In this document: positions 51,527-60,546 of the stretch, piece after piece
Layout of the letters: every line of letters starts with the position of its first letter
Position numbering within the stretch: the stretch's first letter is position 1
Origin: CAVUPF01 sp963743285
Lineage (GTDB): Bacteria > Actinomycetota > Thermoleophilia > Solirubrobacterales > 70-9
DNA length: 64,000 bases
Assembly: GCA_963743285.1 (NCBI GenBank)
Contig: CAVUPF010000004.1
Coordinates: 347,781-411,780, forward strand
Direction: 5' to 3'
Notes under the pieces: generated by a model
What the model was told of the DNA's origin: nothing
The model's database searches: none
The model's input: only the letters and a program-made list of their open reading frames with translations
Translations under genes and position numbers: made by a program

Positions 51527-53822
51527 TTAAAGGGCCGACGGGCGTTGGTGAAGCCCCCTGTGAAATTGACGTTTTGTCAGCCGGCGAGAGGCTTGGGGTC
51601 CACCGCGGTGCGAAAGCGGAAGCCACCTCCGGCCACGGCCCCGGCAGACCCGGGCCCGTCCTCTTGCCCCGAGGCGATCAGCAGCCCCTCGGCGGCGTGT
51701 GTGTGGCGACGGAAGGGGCGAGAGCCTGGGCACGCACACAGCGCCAGCATGCACCTGGGCATCGGCGTCCGCAGACGACAGAAACAGCCGGCCCGCCGCT
51801 GCACGATTCTGGAGCTTCTCGAAGTCCTCGATCCGCTCGAAGAGGCGGGTCACGTTGCGCACCGCCGTGTGCATTTGCAGGTTCTCAAGGTCAGCAGTAT
51901 CCGCTCCCACCCGTTCTCGCACCATTTGTGCAGGCGCTGAGCAGGACTGCGGTGTCGACGCCGTCTCCGCGTCGGTCGGCGCGCTCGCTGCGGCGGCAAA
52001 GCGCTCTTGCGAGTAGTCCAGACACCGAGTCAGGAAACGGCGGGCGAAGCGGATCGCACCATCGTTCCAGTTGAGCGTCTTAGCCGGCCCGGCGGCGTAG
52101 AGGACAGCGAGGCGCACAGTGTCGGCGCCGTAGCGCTCGACCAGCTCGTCGGGGTCGACCACGTTGCCGAGGTGCTTGCTCGGCGTTGCCGTCCTCGGCC
52201 GATCACCATCTCGTGGGAAGAGGCAGCCGGCGAAGGGCTCGCCGTCCATTAGAAAGGAGAGAGAGGGCCGATGGTGCGCAGCGCCTTGGTGATGACTCGC
52301 TGGTGAAGACGAAACCACCGCTGGCGGCACGCTCGACCGGCGGGTAGCCGGCCCACCGGCGTAGTCGGGGTGGTCGAGCATCCTCTCCTCACGGTCTCGG
52401 GAGGCACCGCGGCGGGTATCCCAGCCACACGCGTCGAAGTGGAAGAGACGAAGGTGTCGGTCTCGCGCTTAGCCGGCTCCCGCACGCGCGGGCAGGTGGC
52501 GTCATGAAGTCGGGACGCTCGGCTAGTGGGTCTGCCTTCTCCGGTCGGCTCGATGTCACGCGGGCAAGCACACCGGCAGCTCCTCAAAGGAGACGGGCAG
52601 GCAGCTGCGCATCGCCGGAGACAGTGGACGACACGGAATCGGCGTCCCCCAGGTAGCGCTGGCGGGAGATTGAGAAGTCTGAGGCGCGGGTAACGGACAG
52701 CATCCCGCGGCTCGGTTGCCAGCGCGGCCCCCCCGGCCGGCGCCTCGACCGGGGTGCGCGGCATCCGCCGCCCGATCGCCTCATCGGACTCATCAACTGC
52801 GGGATCCGAGCACCGCGGTCGGGCCAAAGCGGGCGTGCGACGATCGGTGAGACGAAGACCGGAAGCTCGCCGCCAGCAGGACCGGCAACCGATGCCCCGG
52901 TGTCGATCGCCGGCACTGCCGACGCGTCGCGGGCGCTGCGCTCCCAACCGCCGGAGCGCATCGCGTCCAGCTCGGCTCCGACGCCCGGCCCCGAGGCCCA
53001 CGCCTCGATCTCTGGGTGGCGCGGCGAGAGCAGCACGAAACGCGCCTCGCCGATCGAGTCCCGGTAGGGGGTGAAGGCCGGTAAGAGCGTAGCCGGCGGA
53101 TCCGTCGAGGTCGAGCTCCGCGCCGTCGCTGCGCCCCAGGATGTAGCGCTGAGTGGCAAGGGAGAGTTCGTCCCAGCGCTTGAGCCGGTCGAGGTTGCGG
53201 TCGTTCTCCTCGAGGTATGGCGCGATGCGCAGGAACCAGGTCGGGCGGCGGATGAGGCGAACCTCGTTGTGACAGCGCCAGCAGCGACCGTCTTCGACCT
53301 GGAGCGAAGCCAGCGTAGTCTGGCAGTGATCGCACCAGTCGACGGTGGCGTCGTCGCGGTAGATCAGACCGGCGTCGAGCAGGGTGAGGAAGAGCCATTG
53401 CGACCAGCGGTACTGCCCCTCGTCGGAGCTATAGAACACCCGGGCGTAATCAAAGGAGAAGCCGAGGCGCCTCATCTGGGCGAGCATCCTCTCGCCGCTG
53501 CGGCCGACCCACTCGGCGGGTGGCTCCTGGCGCTCTGATCGCCGCAAGCTCAGCGGGCGATCCGAAAGCGTCGAAGCCGAAGCCGAAGAGCACGGCATCG
53601 CCGCGGGCACGGCGAAAGCGCGCGTAGGCGTCGCCGATCGCGTAGTCGCGCACGTGGCCCATGTGGAGGTTGCCGGAGGTGAACGGGCTAGAGGGCTTTA
53701 TGTAGACCCCGGGGCGCCCATCGGGAGGCACCGGCGTCTCGAATGCCGCCCCGTCGCGACCACGCCTCCTGCCGTGCCGCCTCCACCGCCGCGGGGTCAT
53801 AGGTCGCTCGCTCGGTCGTCAT
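51527..53822 (-). pseudogene. leuS: Leucyl-tRNA synthetase, many frameshifts
   Basis: From ATG 53822, pieces in several frames give YIKPSSPFTSGNLHMGHVRD (HIGH motif), WVGRSGERMLAQMRRLGFSF, QWLFLTLLDAGLIYRDDATV, CQTTLASLQVEDGRCWRCHN (zinc site), a degraded editing region, and SKHLGNVVDPDELVERYGAD then TVRLAVLYAAGPAKTLNWND. At least five frame changes are needed and the KMSKS context is reduced to PSKHLGN. This cannot encode a working synthetase; another leuS must exist or the region is badly assembled. Confidence 0.85.
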
Positions 53823-53832
53823 CTAACTTCCA

Positions 53833-53873
53833 TGCGCCCGGTGGGAATCGAACCCACGACCTTCGGTTGGAAG
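53833..53873 (-). repeat. tRNA-Gly 3' half, copy 1 (att scar)
   Basis: Minus strand: anticodon loop CTTCCAA, CCGAA, T arm GTGGG TTCGATT CCCAC, acceptor CGGGCGC A. It is the 3' half of tRNA-Gly (TCC); no 5' half precedes it. A second copy lies at 56555-56595 in the same orientation. Such halves are left by integrases that use tRNA genes. Confidence 0.7.
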
Positions 53874-53938
53874 GTCAAAGCCTTTTGGCGCGGAAACGGC
53901 ACTATAAAGCCGATTCGAGGTTGAGTTGGGGGCACTAC

Positions 53939-53958
53939 GTAGCCGTAATGTAGCCATA
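53939..53958 (+). repeat. Paired 9-bp repeats beside the tRNA-Gly scar
   Basis: GTAGCCGTA (53939-53947) and GTAGCCATA (53950-53958), 11-bp period, 66 bp from the tRNA-Gly half. The layout equals the arm-site pairs at the tRNA-Met element, so this may be an arm site of a lost integrase. Confidence 0.45.
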
Positions 53959-54032
53959 TCGAAGACAGGCACCGGCAACGGGCTCGCTCAATTTGCGTCC
54001 CGCGCGGCGCGTGTCGCGGGCAGTGGAGTCGC

Positions 54033-54425
54033 GTTGAGGCGGATCGCGACCGCGATCGGGTCACGTTCGAGACCCACGAGCACGAGCTGCGCGAGGTCGA
54101 GGTCGATACCACGAAGTTCTCCAACCTCAACCTGGGCTACGCCATCCACATCTACAAGGCGCAGGGCATCAGCGCCGAGGCCTCGGGAATAATCACCGGC
54201 GGCTGGCAGACCGACATGGAGAGCGTCTACGTCGCGCTCAGCCGCGCCCGCGAGCAGACTCAAATCTACGTCTCGCGAGAGGATCTGGCCGAGGCCGGGA
54301 TGGACGTCGGTGCGGTCGAATGCCTCGGTGATCGCATCCGCCGCACGGCGCCCAGGAAGCAAGCATCGTCAGGGAGACTGACGAGCTGGCGGTGGAGCGT
54401 TCACCACAGATCGACCGCGAGATAG
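54033..54425 (+). pseudogene. MobF/TraA-type relaxase-helicase, C-terminal remnant
   Basis: FETHEHELREVEVDTTKFSN then LNLGYAIHIYKAQGISAEAS and DMESVYVALSRAREQTQIYV form the UvrD/RecD-like C-terminal helicase motifs V and VI of conjugative relaxases. The relaxase domain and Walker motifs are missing. It lies just inside the tRNA-Gly scar, consistent with a decayed conjugative element. Confidence 0.78.
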
Positions 54426-54540
54426 ACCGAGATCGCGATCTCGACTGCGGTTTCGGGATCCAGTAGGCCCGACGCATACCGGCCTCTCCTCGCATCTAGG
54501 GTTGCCAAATGAGTCAAGGGCCGATCCGTTGCCACGGCAG

Positions 54541-56185
54541 ATGACGAAAGCGCGGCGATCGGGCTGGGCGCCCCTGCGCTACGCGACCTTTCGCGAGATG
54601 TGGGGCGCTCAGTTCGCCAGCGACATCGGCAGCTGGATGCAGACGGTCGGTGCCCAGTGGCTGATGCTCTCGCTCACCACCTCGACCACCTTCCTCGCGC
54701 TGATCCAGACCGCGGCCAGCTTGCCGGTTCTGCTCTTCGCTCTTCCCGCTGGAGCCGCGGGCGACCTCGTTGACCGCCGTCGTCTGCTGCTCCTCACCAC
54801 GTTCTTCATGACAGCGACGACGGCCGCGCTCGCCGCGCTCGCCGCCGCCGGAATCGTCACCCCGTGGGCGCTACTCGCCGCGCTTTTCCTGGTCGGCGTC
54901 GGGCAGGCTTGGACATCCCCGACCTGGCAGACACTCCAACCCGAACTTGTGCCTGAGGAGGAGCGGACGCAGGGGATCGCGCTTGGCGCCGTCAACCAGA
55001 ACCTGGCCCGCGCGGTCGGCCCGGCTCTGGGTGGGCTGCTCGTCGCGCTCACCGAACCGAGCCTGAGTCTTCCTCGTCAACGCGGCCACCTTCCTGGCGG
55101 TCATCGTTGTCGTCTGGCGCTGGCGCGATGCGCGCACGACGACGGCGGCAAGCGGCCTGCCGCGCGAGCATGTCGGCGAGGCGATGCGCGCCAGCGCCCG
55201 CTACGTCGCCAACAGCCCGGCGCTGCGCACCATCCTCTTGCGCGCCGCCGCCTTCGTCCTCTTCGCCAGCGCGATCTGGGCGTTGCTGCCAGCGGTCGCC
55301 CGCTCCGATCTCGGATTGGGATCGGGCGCCTACGGGCTGCTGCTCGGCTGCGTCGGCATAGGAGCCGTAACCGGTGCGACGATCCTGCCCCGTCTGCGCG
55401 AAAGGCTTTCGGCCGATCAAACCCTAACCGCAGGATCCCTCGCCGTCGCCCTTACGGCACTGGCGATGGCGACCGTCCACTCGACCGTGGTCGTCGCCGC
55501 GCTCCTCGTCCTCGGGGGCCTCGGATGGATCCTCGCCCTGGCGACACTGAACACCGGTTTCCAGTCCATGCTCCCGGGTTGGGCTAAGGCGCGAGGCATG
55601 GCCGTCTACCTCGTCGTCTTTCAGGGCGGCAACGCGATCGGCAGCGCGATCTTCGGGGTCTCCGCATCCAATGCCGGGCTCGACACAACGATGGGGATCG
55701 CGGCAGTCGGACTGGCACTCGGCCCCCTTCTCTCTTTCATGCGGCCGTTTCCGCGGATCGCGGCCGCCGAACTCGCGCCCGCCTGCGACTGGCCGATCCC
55801 GGTCATCACCCGGGCCGAGGATGATTCCGCCGGCCCGGTCATGGTGAGCGTCGAGTACCGGGCGCGGGCGGGAGAGTCCGAGCAATTGCTGGCGGCGCTG
55901 GGCCGGGTCCGGCGAGCACGCCGCCGCACCGGCGCAGTCTCCTGGCGGGCGTGGCGCGATGCCTCCGATCAAGATCGGATTCTTGAGCAGTTCGTCGTCG
56001 GCTCCTGGGAGGAACACGAGCGCCAACACACCCGTTTCACCAGTCGCGATCGCGCTCGACTTGAAGCAGTTCACGAGTTCGCCAGCCAGGCCCCAGTCGT
56101 TTCGCATTGGAGCAGCGCAGAGGTCGGGCGAGGACAGGAACGAAGCGCCGGGCCAGACCCCGGTGATCTCAGCGCAATGGCATGA
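54541..56185 (+). pseudogene. MFS exporter (MFS_3/EntS-like), one frameshift
   Basis: First frame: WAPLRYATFREMWGAQFASD then GSWMQTVGAQWLMLSLTTST and LVDRRRLLLLTTFFMTATTA, the opening helices and the RxxG-like loop of MFS_3 transporters, to about 55065. Deleting one A at 55066 continues VFLVNAATFLAVIVVVWRWR, then SARYVANSPALRTILLRAAA to the end, which has a cytoplasmic ABM-like domain (VMVSVEYRARAGESEQLLAA). Related proteins export siderophores or drugs. Confidence 0.82.
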
Positions 56186-57023
56186 GACTCTGTCCGAGGA
56201 GCGCCCCATTCGCTGCAGGAAGTTCAATCGCATGGCTGAGTCCGATCCCCACGCCGCCCCGGACCGTGAGCCTGTTCGCTGTCTCGTCTTTCTCCGCGAC
56301 GCTCAGAGCCAAATCGCTAGGTCGGCTGGCGCTGTGCGCCGAGGGCGGAGATGCGGTGCCGTCCGGGACGAAATCTGGGACTTTGCCACCGGCCGCCGGA
56401 CCTGTATTCAGGGTCTGCGGATGCAGCCATTATGTCGCAATCAGCGGCTGAGGAGGGTCGGCAGCGCCTGGAAGCGAGCGGAATGGAGATTTGCGAGGAC
56501 TGCCGAGATTCCGCTTGGCAGGCAAAAAACAGCACGACGCCGAAGGAAACGGAATGCGCCCGGTGGGAATCGAACCCACTGGCCTTCGGTTGGAAAGCTC
56601 GGGGCTTGGCTCGACTCCATCCTTGCCTCACTCCTGAGGTCGCTCCTGCGTCACTCCCATTGCCCGATTGCATCTGGCCTGGCGCCCCGATTGCATCTGG
56701 GAGAACCCCGCAAGACCCCGCAGCACCGCCCATCGCATTCGACGGCTCGGCTCTGTGCGGGGCTTTGCGGGGCCATGCGGATATATATATCCACTCGGGG
56801 TGCCCAGATTTGAACTGGGGACCGCGGTCCATGCCAGGGGAGCGCCGACCATGAGGATCAGGCCGGCGCAATCATCCAGTAGATGGCGGTCTCTAGTTCG
56901 AGGCCAACCCGCCCCATTTCTGAGCCGCTGATCGGAGTCGACGCCCGCTTTGCCGCGAGAGGAAGCGTGCTGATTGCTTAGTTGTGATGGGCGTGCGTAC
57001 CGACGCTCTGATTCGGCCTGGCT
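56186..57023. other. Scar-rich stretch with tRNA fragments
   Basis: No intact gene. It holds the second tRNA-Gly half (56555-56595), a fragment at 56795-56830 whose minus strand ends CTGGGCACCCCGA, as in tRNA-Pro acceptor/T arms, and an ATATATATAT run at 56781-56790. GC-rich open frames here lack motifs. It looks like a graveyard of tRNA-targeted integrations. Confidence 0.5.
56555..56595 (-). repeat. tRNA-Gly 3' half, copy 2 (att scar)
   Basis: Matches copy 1 at 53833 with a few changes, including one extra base in the variable region. It lacks the acceptor 5' half and D arm. With copy 1 it brackets a 2.7-kb island holding the relaxase remnant and MFS gene. Confidence 0.68.
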
Positions 57024-57165
57024 ACAGCTGGACCGATCTCTGCGGCCAGCGTTCGTGCTCGACCCATTGTCGGCCGCTCGAGAGCCACAGGGTTTCGCCG
57101 CCTGAGGCCAGCAGGCGGGCGATGACCGATCCGAGCATCCCGGTGCCGATGAGCGCGGTCGTCAT
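57024..57165 (-). pseudogene. F420-type NADP reductase, N-terminal stump
   Basis: Starts at ATG 57165 in an ATGA overlap with the VOC stop and reads MTTALIGTGMLGSVIARLLA then SGGETLWLSS, the Rossmann GTGxxG region. Two single-base differences from the 58666 gene break the frame, and homology ends at about 57024. It is the truncated product of the duplication. Confidence 0.8.
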
Positions 57166-57614
57166 GACTCCTCGGCGGACGTACTCGATAGCCACTGAGG
57201 CGGGGTCCAGTCCCCCTCAGGGTCTGTGGTTTGCCCCACCTCGATCAGATGACCGTCGGGGTCGCGGATGTAGCAGCGGATCTCGTACTGGTGCTGCTTC
57301 GGCGGCGTCAGGAATTGAGCGCCACGGGCGCTCCATTCGGCGTACACGGCCTCGATGTCTTTGACCCGGATATTGAGGAAGCTGCTGACCCGGTCGAGGT
57401 CGCGTGGCGTCTCCAGAGTGACCGCCGGCTTGTCGTCGGTCGGGCCTCCGCCCCGATTGATGACGATCCAGCTGTTGGCGAGCGCGATGTTGGTCGGTTC
57501 TCCGGAGCGTTCCAACGTGCCGCCGAGCACGTCGGTGTAAAAGCGGCGGGAACGCTCTACATCATCGGAGACGATGAAGTGGGTCAAGACCGGCTCCTGG
57601 TCGGGGGTGCTCAT
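57162..57614 (-). CDS. VOC-family (glyoxalase/bleomycin-resistance-like) protein, copy 1
   Basis: 150 residues. VLTHFIVSDDVERSRRFYTDVLGG is the first beta-alpha-beta module; RVKDIEAVYAEWSARGAQFL and YEIRCYIRDPDGHLIEVGQT form the second, with metal-site candidates His10 and Glu near the end. It is about 90 percent identical to the protein at 58663. Function may be dioxygenase or binding. The ribosome site GGAGGTCAGC lies upstream. Confidence 0.9.
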   Translation of the reverse strand: MSTPDQEPVLTHFIVSDDVERSRRFYTDVLGGTLERSGEPTNIALANSWIVINRGGGPTDDKPAVTLETPRDLDRVSSFLNIRVKDIEAVYAEWSARGAQFLTPPKQHQYEIRCYIRDPDGHLIEVGQTTDPEGDWTPPQWLSSTSAEES

Positions 57615-57652
57615 GCTGACCTCCTTTGTGAATGATTTCCGTGCCTTACACC

Positions 57653-57862
57653 TCAGAGGCTTGGGCTGTCCACCTGACGCGTCTCAAGGCCAGGGAGGCC
57701 TGGGCACTGGTCCAGACCTGGCCCACCCAGCGACTCACCCAGCTCGCCGTCCTCGAGCCGCGTGAAGCCAAAGAGCCTGTCGCCCACCCAGAACTCGGCG
57801 GTGCCGAACTCGGCCTCCTCGGGGCTCACGACGCTGACGTCGAGTTCGTGCGAAGCGTGCAT
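57653..57862 (-). CDS. Small protein, possibly truncated
   Basis: 69 residues. MHASHELDVSVVSPEEAEFG then TAEFWVGDRLFGFTRLEDGE resembles a short actinobacterial family in which AEFW-G--LFGxTxLEDG-L is followed by a WxVDxxSL segment; here the end is unrelated, so the C-terminus may be frameshifted. Function unknown. Confidence 0.45.
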   Translation of the reverse strand: MHASHELDVSVVSPEEAEFGTAEFWVGDRLFGFTRLEDGELGESLGGPGLDQCPGLPGLETRQVDSPSL

Positions 57863-58030
57863 CTTTCTTTCCAGTCGGTCGGGTGGTGCTCATGAGCCAA
57901 CTGCAGCGGTCACCGTGGGACTCTTTCAGACCTCGGTGCGTTGACCGCGCTCGAGTACGAGCAGGCGATCGGCGATCCCGTTGCCTGAGAACGCTGCTTT
58001 GAGCTCGCCGGCTCCCTGGCCGCGAAGCGA

Positions 58031-58666
58031 TCAGGTCCCACCGGTCAATGACCGTGCCTCTGTAGGGCCGACTACGAGATCGTGAAGATCGCCGCCCACC
58101 TCGAGTCGACCCGACTGTTCGATCCCGCCGGCCTTCACCGGCTCGAAGCCCGCTGTTCGGATCAACCGCTCGACTTCCTCGCTAGCACGGTCGTCGTCGG
58201 CCACGTAGAAGAGGACCGCCAGCTCCGGTGATCGCTGGCTGGAGGACTCGAAGATATCGGCCGATAGGGTTCCAAACGCCATCGCCAAGCGCGCCCCCGC
58301 CGGCAACCACCCGGCTACAACCTCGCCAGAGGCTTGCCCTTTCGGCAGGAGACGTAAGACGTTACCTTCTGGGTCGATGCCGAGCGGGTTGCTTGGAACG
58401 ACCACGAGCTTGTCGGTTAGCCGGTCGGCGATCTCGTCTATGACGCCCTTCAGCGCGGTAAACCGTAGCGCGAGGATGACGGCATCGGCGCCCTGCAACG
58501 CGTCGCGGTTGTCGCCGGCGACGACCGCAGCTGGACCGATCTCTGCAGCCAGCATTCGTCTCGACCCATTGTCGGCGCTCGAGAGCCACAGGGTTTCGCC
58601 GCCTGAGGCCAGCAGGCGGGCGATGACCGATCCGAGCGTCCCGGTGCCGATGAGCGCGGTCGTCAT
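58031..58666 (-). CDS. NADPH-dependent F420 reductase-like oxidoreductase
   Basis: 211 residues from ATG 58666. MTTALIGTGTLGSVIARLLA is the NADP Rossmann motif; GADAVILALRFTALKGVIDE, VVVPSNPLGIDPEGNV and LAVLFYVADDDRASEEVERL follow the pattern of F420H2:NADP oxidoreductases (NADP_Rdtase). In this family such enzymes move reductant between F420 and NADP; whether it uses F420 is unproven. It is coupled to the upstream VOC gene by ATGA and is last in a four-gene operon. Confidence 0.85.
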   Translation of the reverse strand: MTTALIGTGTLGSVIARLLASGGETLWLSSADNGSRRMLAAEIGPAAVVAGDNRDALQGADAVILALRFTALKGVIDEIADRLTDKLVVVPSNPLGIDPEGNVLRLLPKGQASGEVVAGWLPAGARLAMAFGTLSADIFESSSQRSPELAVLFYVADDDRASEEVERLIRTAGFEPVKAGGIEQSGRLEVGGDLHDLVVGPTEARSLTGGT

Positions 58667-59115
58667 GACTCCTCGGCGGACGTACTCGATAGCCACTGAG
58701 GCGGGGTCCAGTCCCCCTCAGGGTCTGTGGTTTGCCCCACCTCGATCAGATGACCGTCGGGGTCGCGGATGTAGCAGCGGATCTCGTACTGGTGCTGCTT
58801 CGGCGGCGTCAGGAATTGAGCGCCACGGGCGCTCCATTCGGCGTACACGGCCTCGATGTCTTTGACCCGGATATTGAGGAAGCTGCTGACCCGGTCGAGG
58901 TCGCCTGGCGTCTCCAGAGTGACCGCGGGCTTGTCGTCGGTCGGGCCTCCCCCGACATTGATGATGATCCAGCTGTTGGATAGTGCGACGTAGGTTGGCT
59001 CTCCCGACCGGGCCACCGTGCCGCCGAGCACGTCGGTGTAAAAGCGGCGGGAACGCTCTACATCATCTGAGACGATGAAATGAGCCAAGACCACCTGCTC
59101 GTCGATGCTGCTCAT
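58527..59115 (-). repeat. Segmental duplication, copy 2 (parental)
   Basis: Matches 57024-57614. This copy sits in an intact operon context, so it is probably the parent and the left copy the derivative. Confidence 0.85.
58663..59115 (-). CDS. VOC-family protein, copy 2
   Basis: 150 residues from ATG 59115. Same architecture as the 57162 protein: VLAHFIVSDDVERSRRFYTD, NSWIIINVGGGPTDDKPAVT, YEIRCYIRDPDGHLIEVGQT. The last 90 residues are virtually identical between copies while the N-terminal 50 differ more, as if later conversion or selection acted. Third gene of the 60363-58031 operon. Confidence 0.9.
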   Translation of the reverse strand: MSSIDEQVVLAHFIVSDDVERSRRFYTDVLGGTVARSGEPTYVALSNSWIIINVGGGPTDDKPAVTLETPGDLDRVSSFLNIRVKDIEAVYAEWSARGAQFLTPPKQHQYEIRCYIRDPDGHLIEVGQTTDPEGDWTPPQWLSSTSAEES

Positions 59116-59158
59116 GCCGACCTCCGTCGTTGGAATTGACTCAATAATCACGCCACGG

Positions 59159-59878
59159 TCAGTGTCCTGCACTTTGGCCGCCGTCGATGTGCAAGATCTC
59201 TCCAGTCACGAAGGGCGCCGACTCGAGATATAGGACTCCACCGACCACATCATCGATCTCGCCCACCCGACCGAGGGGGTGCAACGCACCCATCCCTGCG
59301 TAGGAGCTGTCGTCGTGCGTTTTGATCACACCCAGAGAAACGGCATTTACTCGCAGGCCGCGTGAGGCATACTCGATCGCGAGCGATCTGGTGACCGCCG
59401 CCAACCCCCCCTTGGTGAGGGTTTGCAGTGCGGCCGGCGTTTTGCTTTCCGCGTACTCGACCAGCGTCGTCGAGACATTGACGATGTGCCCGGCGCCACG
59501 ATCGAGCATCTGTCTGATCGTGCGCGTCGTGATGTGGAAGAAGCCCGCGAGGTTGATGGCGATCAGGGCGTTGAAGTCCTCGAGGGTGTAGTCCGTGAAA
59601 TGCTTGCCGATGTAGATCCCGGCGTTGTTGATCAACGTGTCGATCCGGCCATAGCGCTCGATCGCCTCGCTGACGACACGCTGCGCCGTGTCGGGGTCGG
59701 CGATGTCCCCTGCGACGGTCACGATGCCGGCATCCGCGGAAGGCTCGACCGAAAGGGCAGTCGCGATCACGATGTACCCGAGCTCGCGGTATGCGCTCGT
59801 GAGGCCCGCGCCGATCCCCTGTGAGGCGCCGGTGATGATCGCGACCTTCCCGTTGTTGGGCTCGGGCGAAGAGTTCAT
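59159..59878 (-). CDS. SDR-family oxidoreductase lacking the usual catalytic Tyr
   Basis: 239 residues. NAD(P) motif TGASQGIG and NNAGIYIGKHF are intact. The active-site region reads HIVNVSTTLVEYAESKTPAA then LQTLTKGGLAAVTRSLAIEY: the YxxxK position carries QxxxK (Gln-Thr-Leu-Thr-Lys). A subset of SDRs has this divergent motif. It may be a reductase with altered chemistry. The ATG overlaps the DUF3237 stop (ATGA). Confidence 0.87.
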   Translation of the reverse strand: MNSSPEPNNGKVAIITGASQGIGAGLTSAYRELGYIVIATALSVEPSADAGIVTVAGDIADPDTAQRVVSEAIERYGRIDTLINNAGIYIGKHFTDYTLEDFNALIAINLAGFFHITTRTIRQMLDRGAGHIVNVSTTLVEYAESKTPAALQTLTKGGLAAVTRSLAIEYASRGLRVNAVSLGVIKTHDDSSYAGMGALHPLGRVGEIDDVVGGVLYLESAPFVTGEILHIDGGQSAGH

Positions 59879-60363
59879 TCGACGAGGTAGGTCTCGTAGA
59901 TCACGCCGTCGGCCTGGCGAGCACCGACGCTGATGAAGACGCCTTTGTTCAGCCAGTCGAGCTCGGGGGCGGCGGTCTCGATCTGGGTTGAGGTCCGGAA
60001 GGTGTACTCGCTCGCATCGACGTCCTCCCCGCGTCCGAGACGGGCGAGCACCTCGGCGTCGCCGTGGCGGATGCTTCGAGATTGCACGTAGAGCAGATCG
60101 CCGTCGTCGGTCTGCAGCGTGTAGCGGATGTCGCCGAATGCGGTCCCGTCCGGTAGGACGATCTGCCAGTCGGCGCTGGCGCCGGGGAGCAGCTTGCCGT
60201 TGAGCTCGGGACCGGTGAACGTCCCGCCGGTCTGGGGCACGATCCGCCGGTGGCCCTGCGCGACCTGACCGAGATCCAGTGGCTCAGCGAGGGTCGCTTC
60301 AAGGCGGTAGACCTTCCTGAGGCGGGGAGCCGAAAGCTGACCGCTCATGGTCATGACGCTCAT
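59875..60363 (-). CDS. DUF3237 (UPF0311) family protein
   Basis: 162 residues from ATG 60363 (60354 and 60348 are in-frame alternatives). KVYRLEATLAEPLDLGQVAQ then GHRRIVPQTGGTFTGPELNG and YTFRTSTQIETAAPELDWLN with GVFISVGARQADGVIYETYL are the family signature. The structure is a small beta barrel; function unknown. It is often linked to SDR and VOC genes in aromatic metabolism clusters. First gene of the minus-strand operon. Confidence 0.9.
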   Translation of the reverse strand: MSVMTMSGQLSAPRLRKVYRLEATLAEPLDLGQVAQGHRRIVPQTGGTFTGPELNGKLLPGASADWQIVLPDGTAFGDIRYTLQTDDGDLLYVQSRSIRHGDAEVLARLGRGEDVDASEYTFRTSTQIETAAPELDWLNKGVFISVGARQADGVIYETYLVE

Positions 60364-60439
60364 GTTGGCACCTGCGGGTCGGTTTCGGTATCTGGTATCG
60401 ATCCAGGGTTGTGCGGGTGCCTGGCGACGCGGCCGCGGT

Positions 60440-60468
60440 TCGCTATTCAGCGTTGCCTGACTCGTCAA
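60440..60468 (-). promoter_or_regulatory. Candidate promoter of the DUF3237-SDR-VOC-reductase operon
   Basis: On the minus strand TTGACG (60463-60468), 17-bp spacer, TAGCGA (60440-60445), about 80 bp upstream of the DUF3237 start. The -10 is weak. The divergent plus-strand genes start at 60547. Confidence 0.4.
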
Positions 60469-60546
60469 GCGGCCGCGCGGGAGGGCCTTGACTTCTGCTC
60501 GGATGAGAGGAAGGTATGGGCGGCCCGACGGGAGCGTGGAGGCGAT

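Larger units (their letters stand above)
57024..57614 (-). repeat. Segmental duplication, copy 1
   Basis: About 590 bp nearly identical to 58527-59115. It covers a complete VOC gene and the first 45 codons of the F420-type reductase. Divergence rises toward both ends. Confidence 0.88.

Noticed and set aside
56781..56790. AT alternating run as a replication origin or promoter
   Set aside because: Only ten bases, isolated, no DnaA-like boxes nearby.
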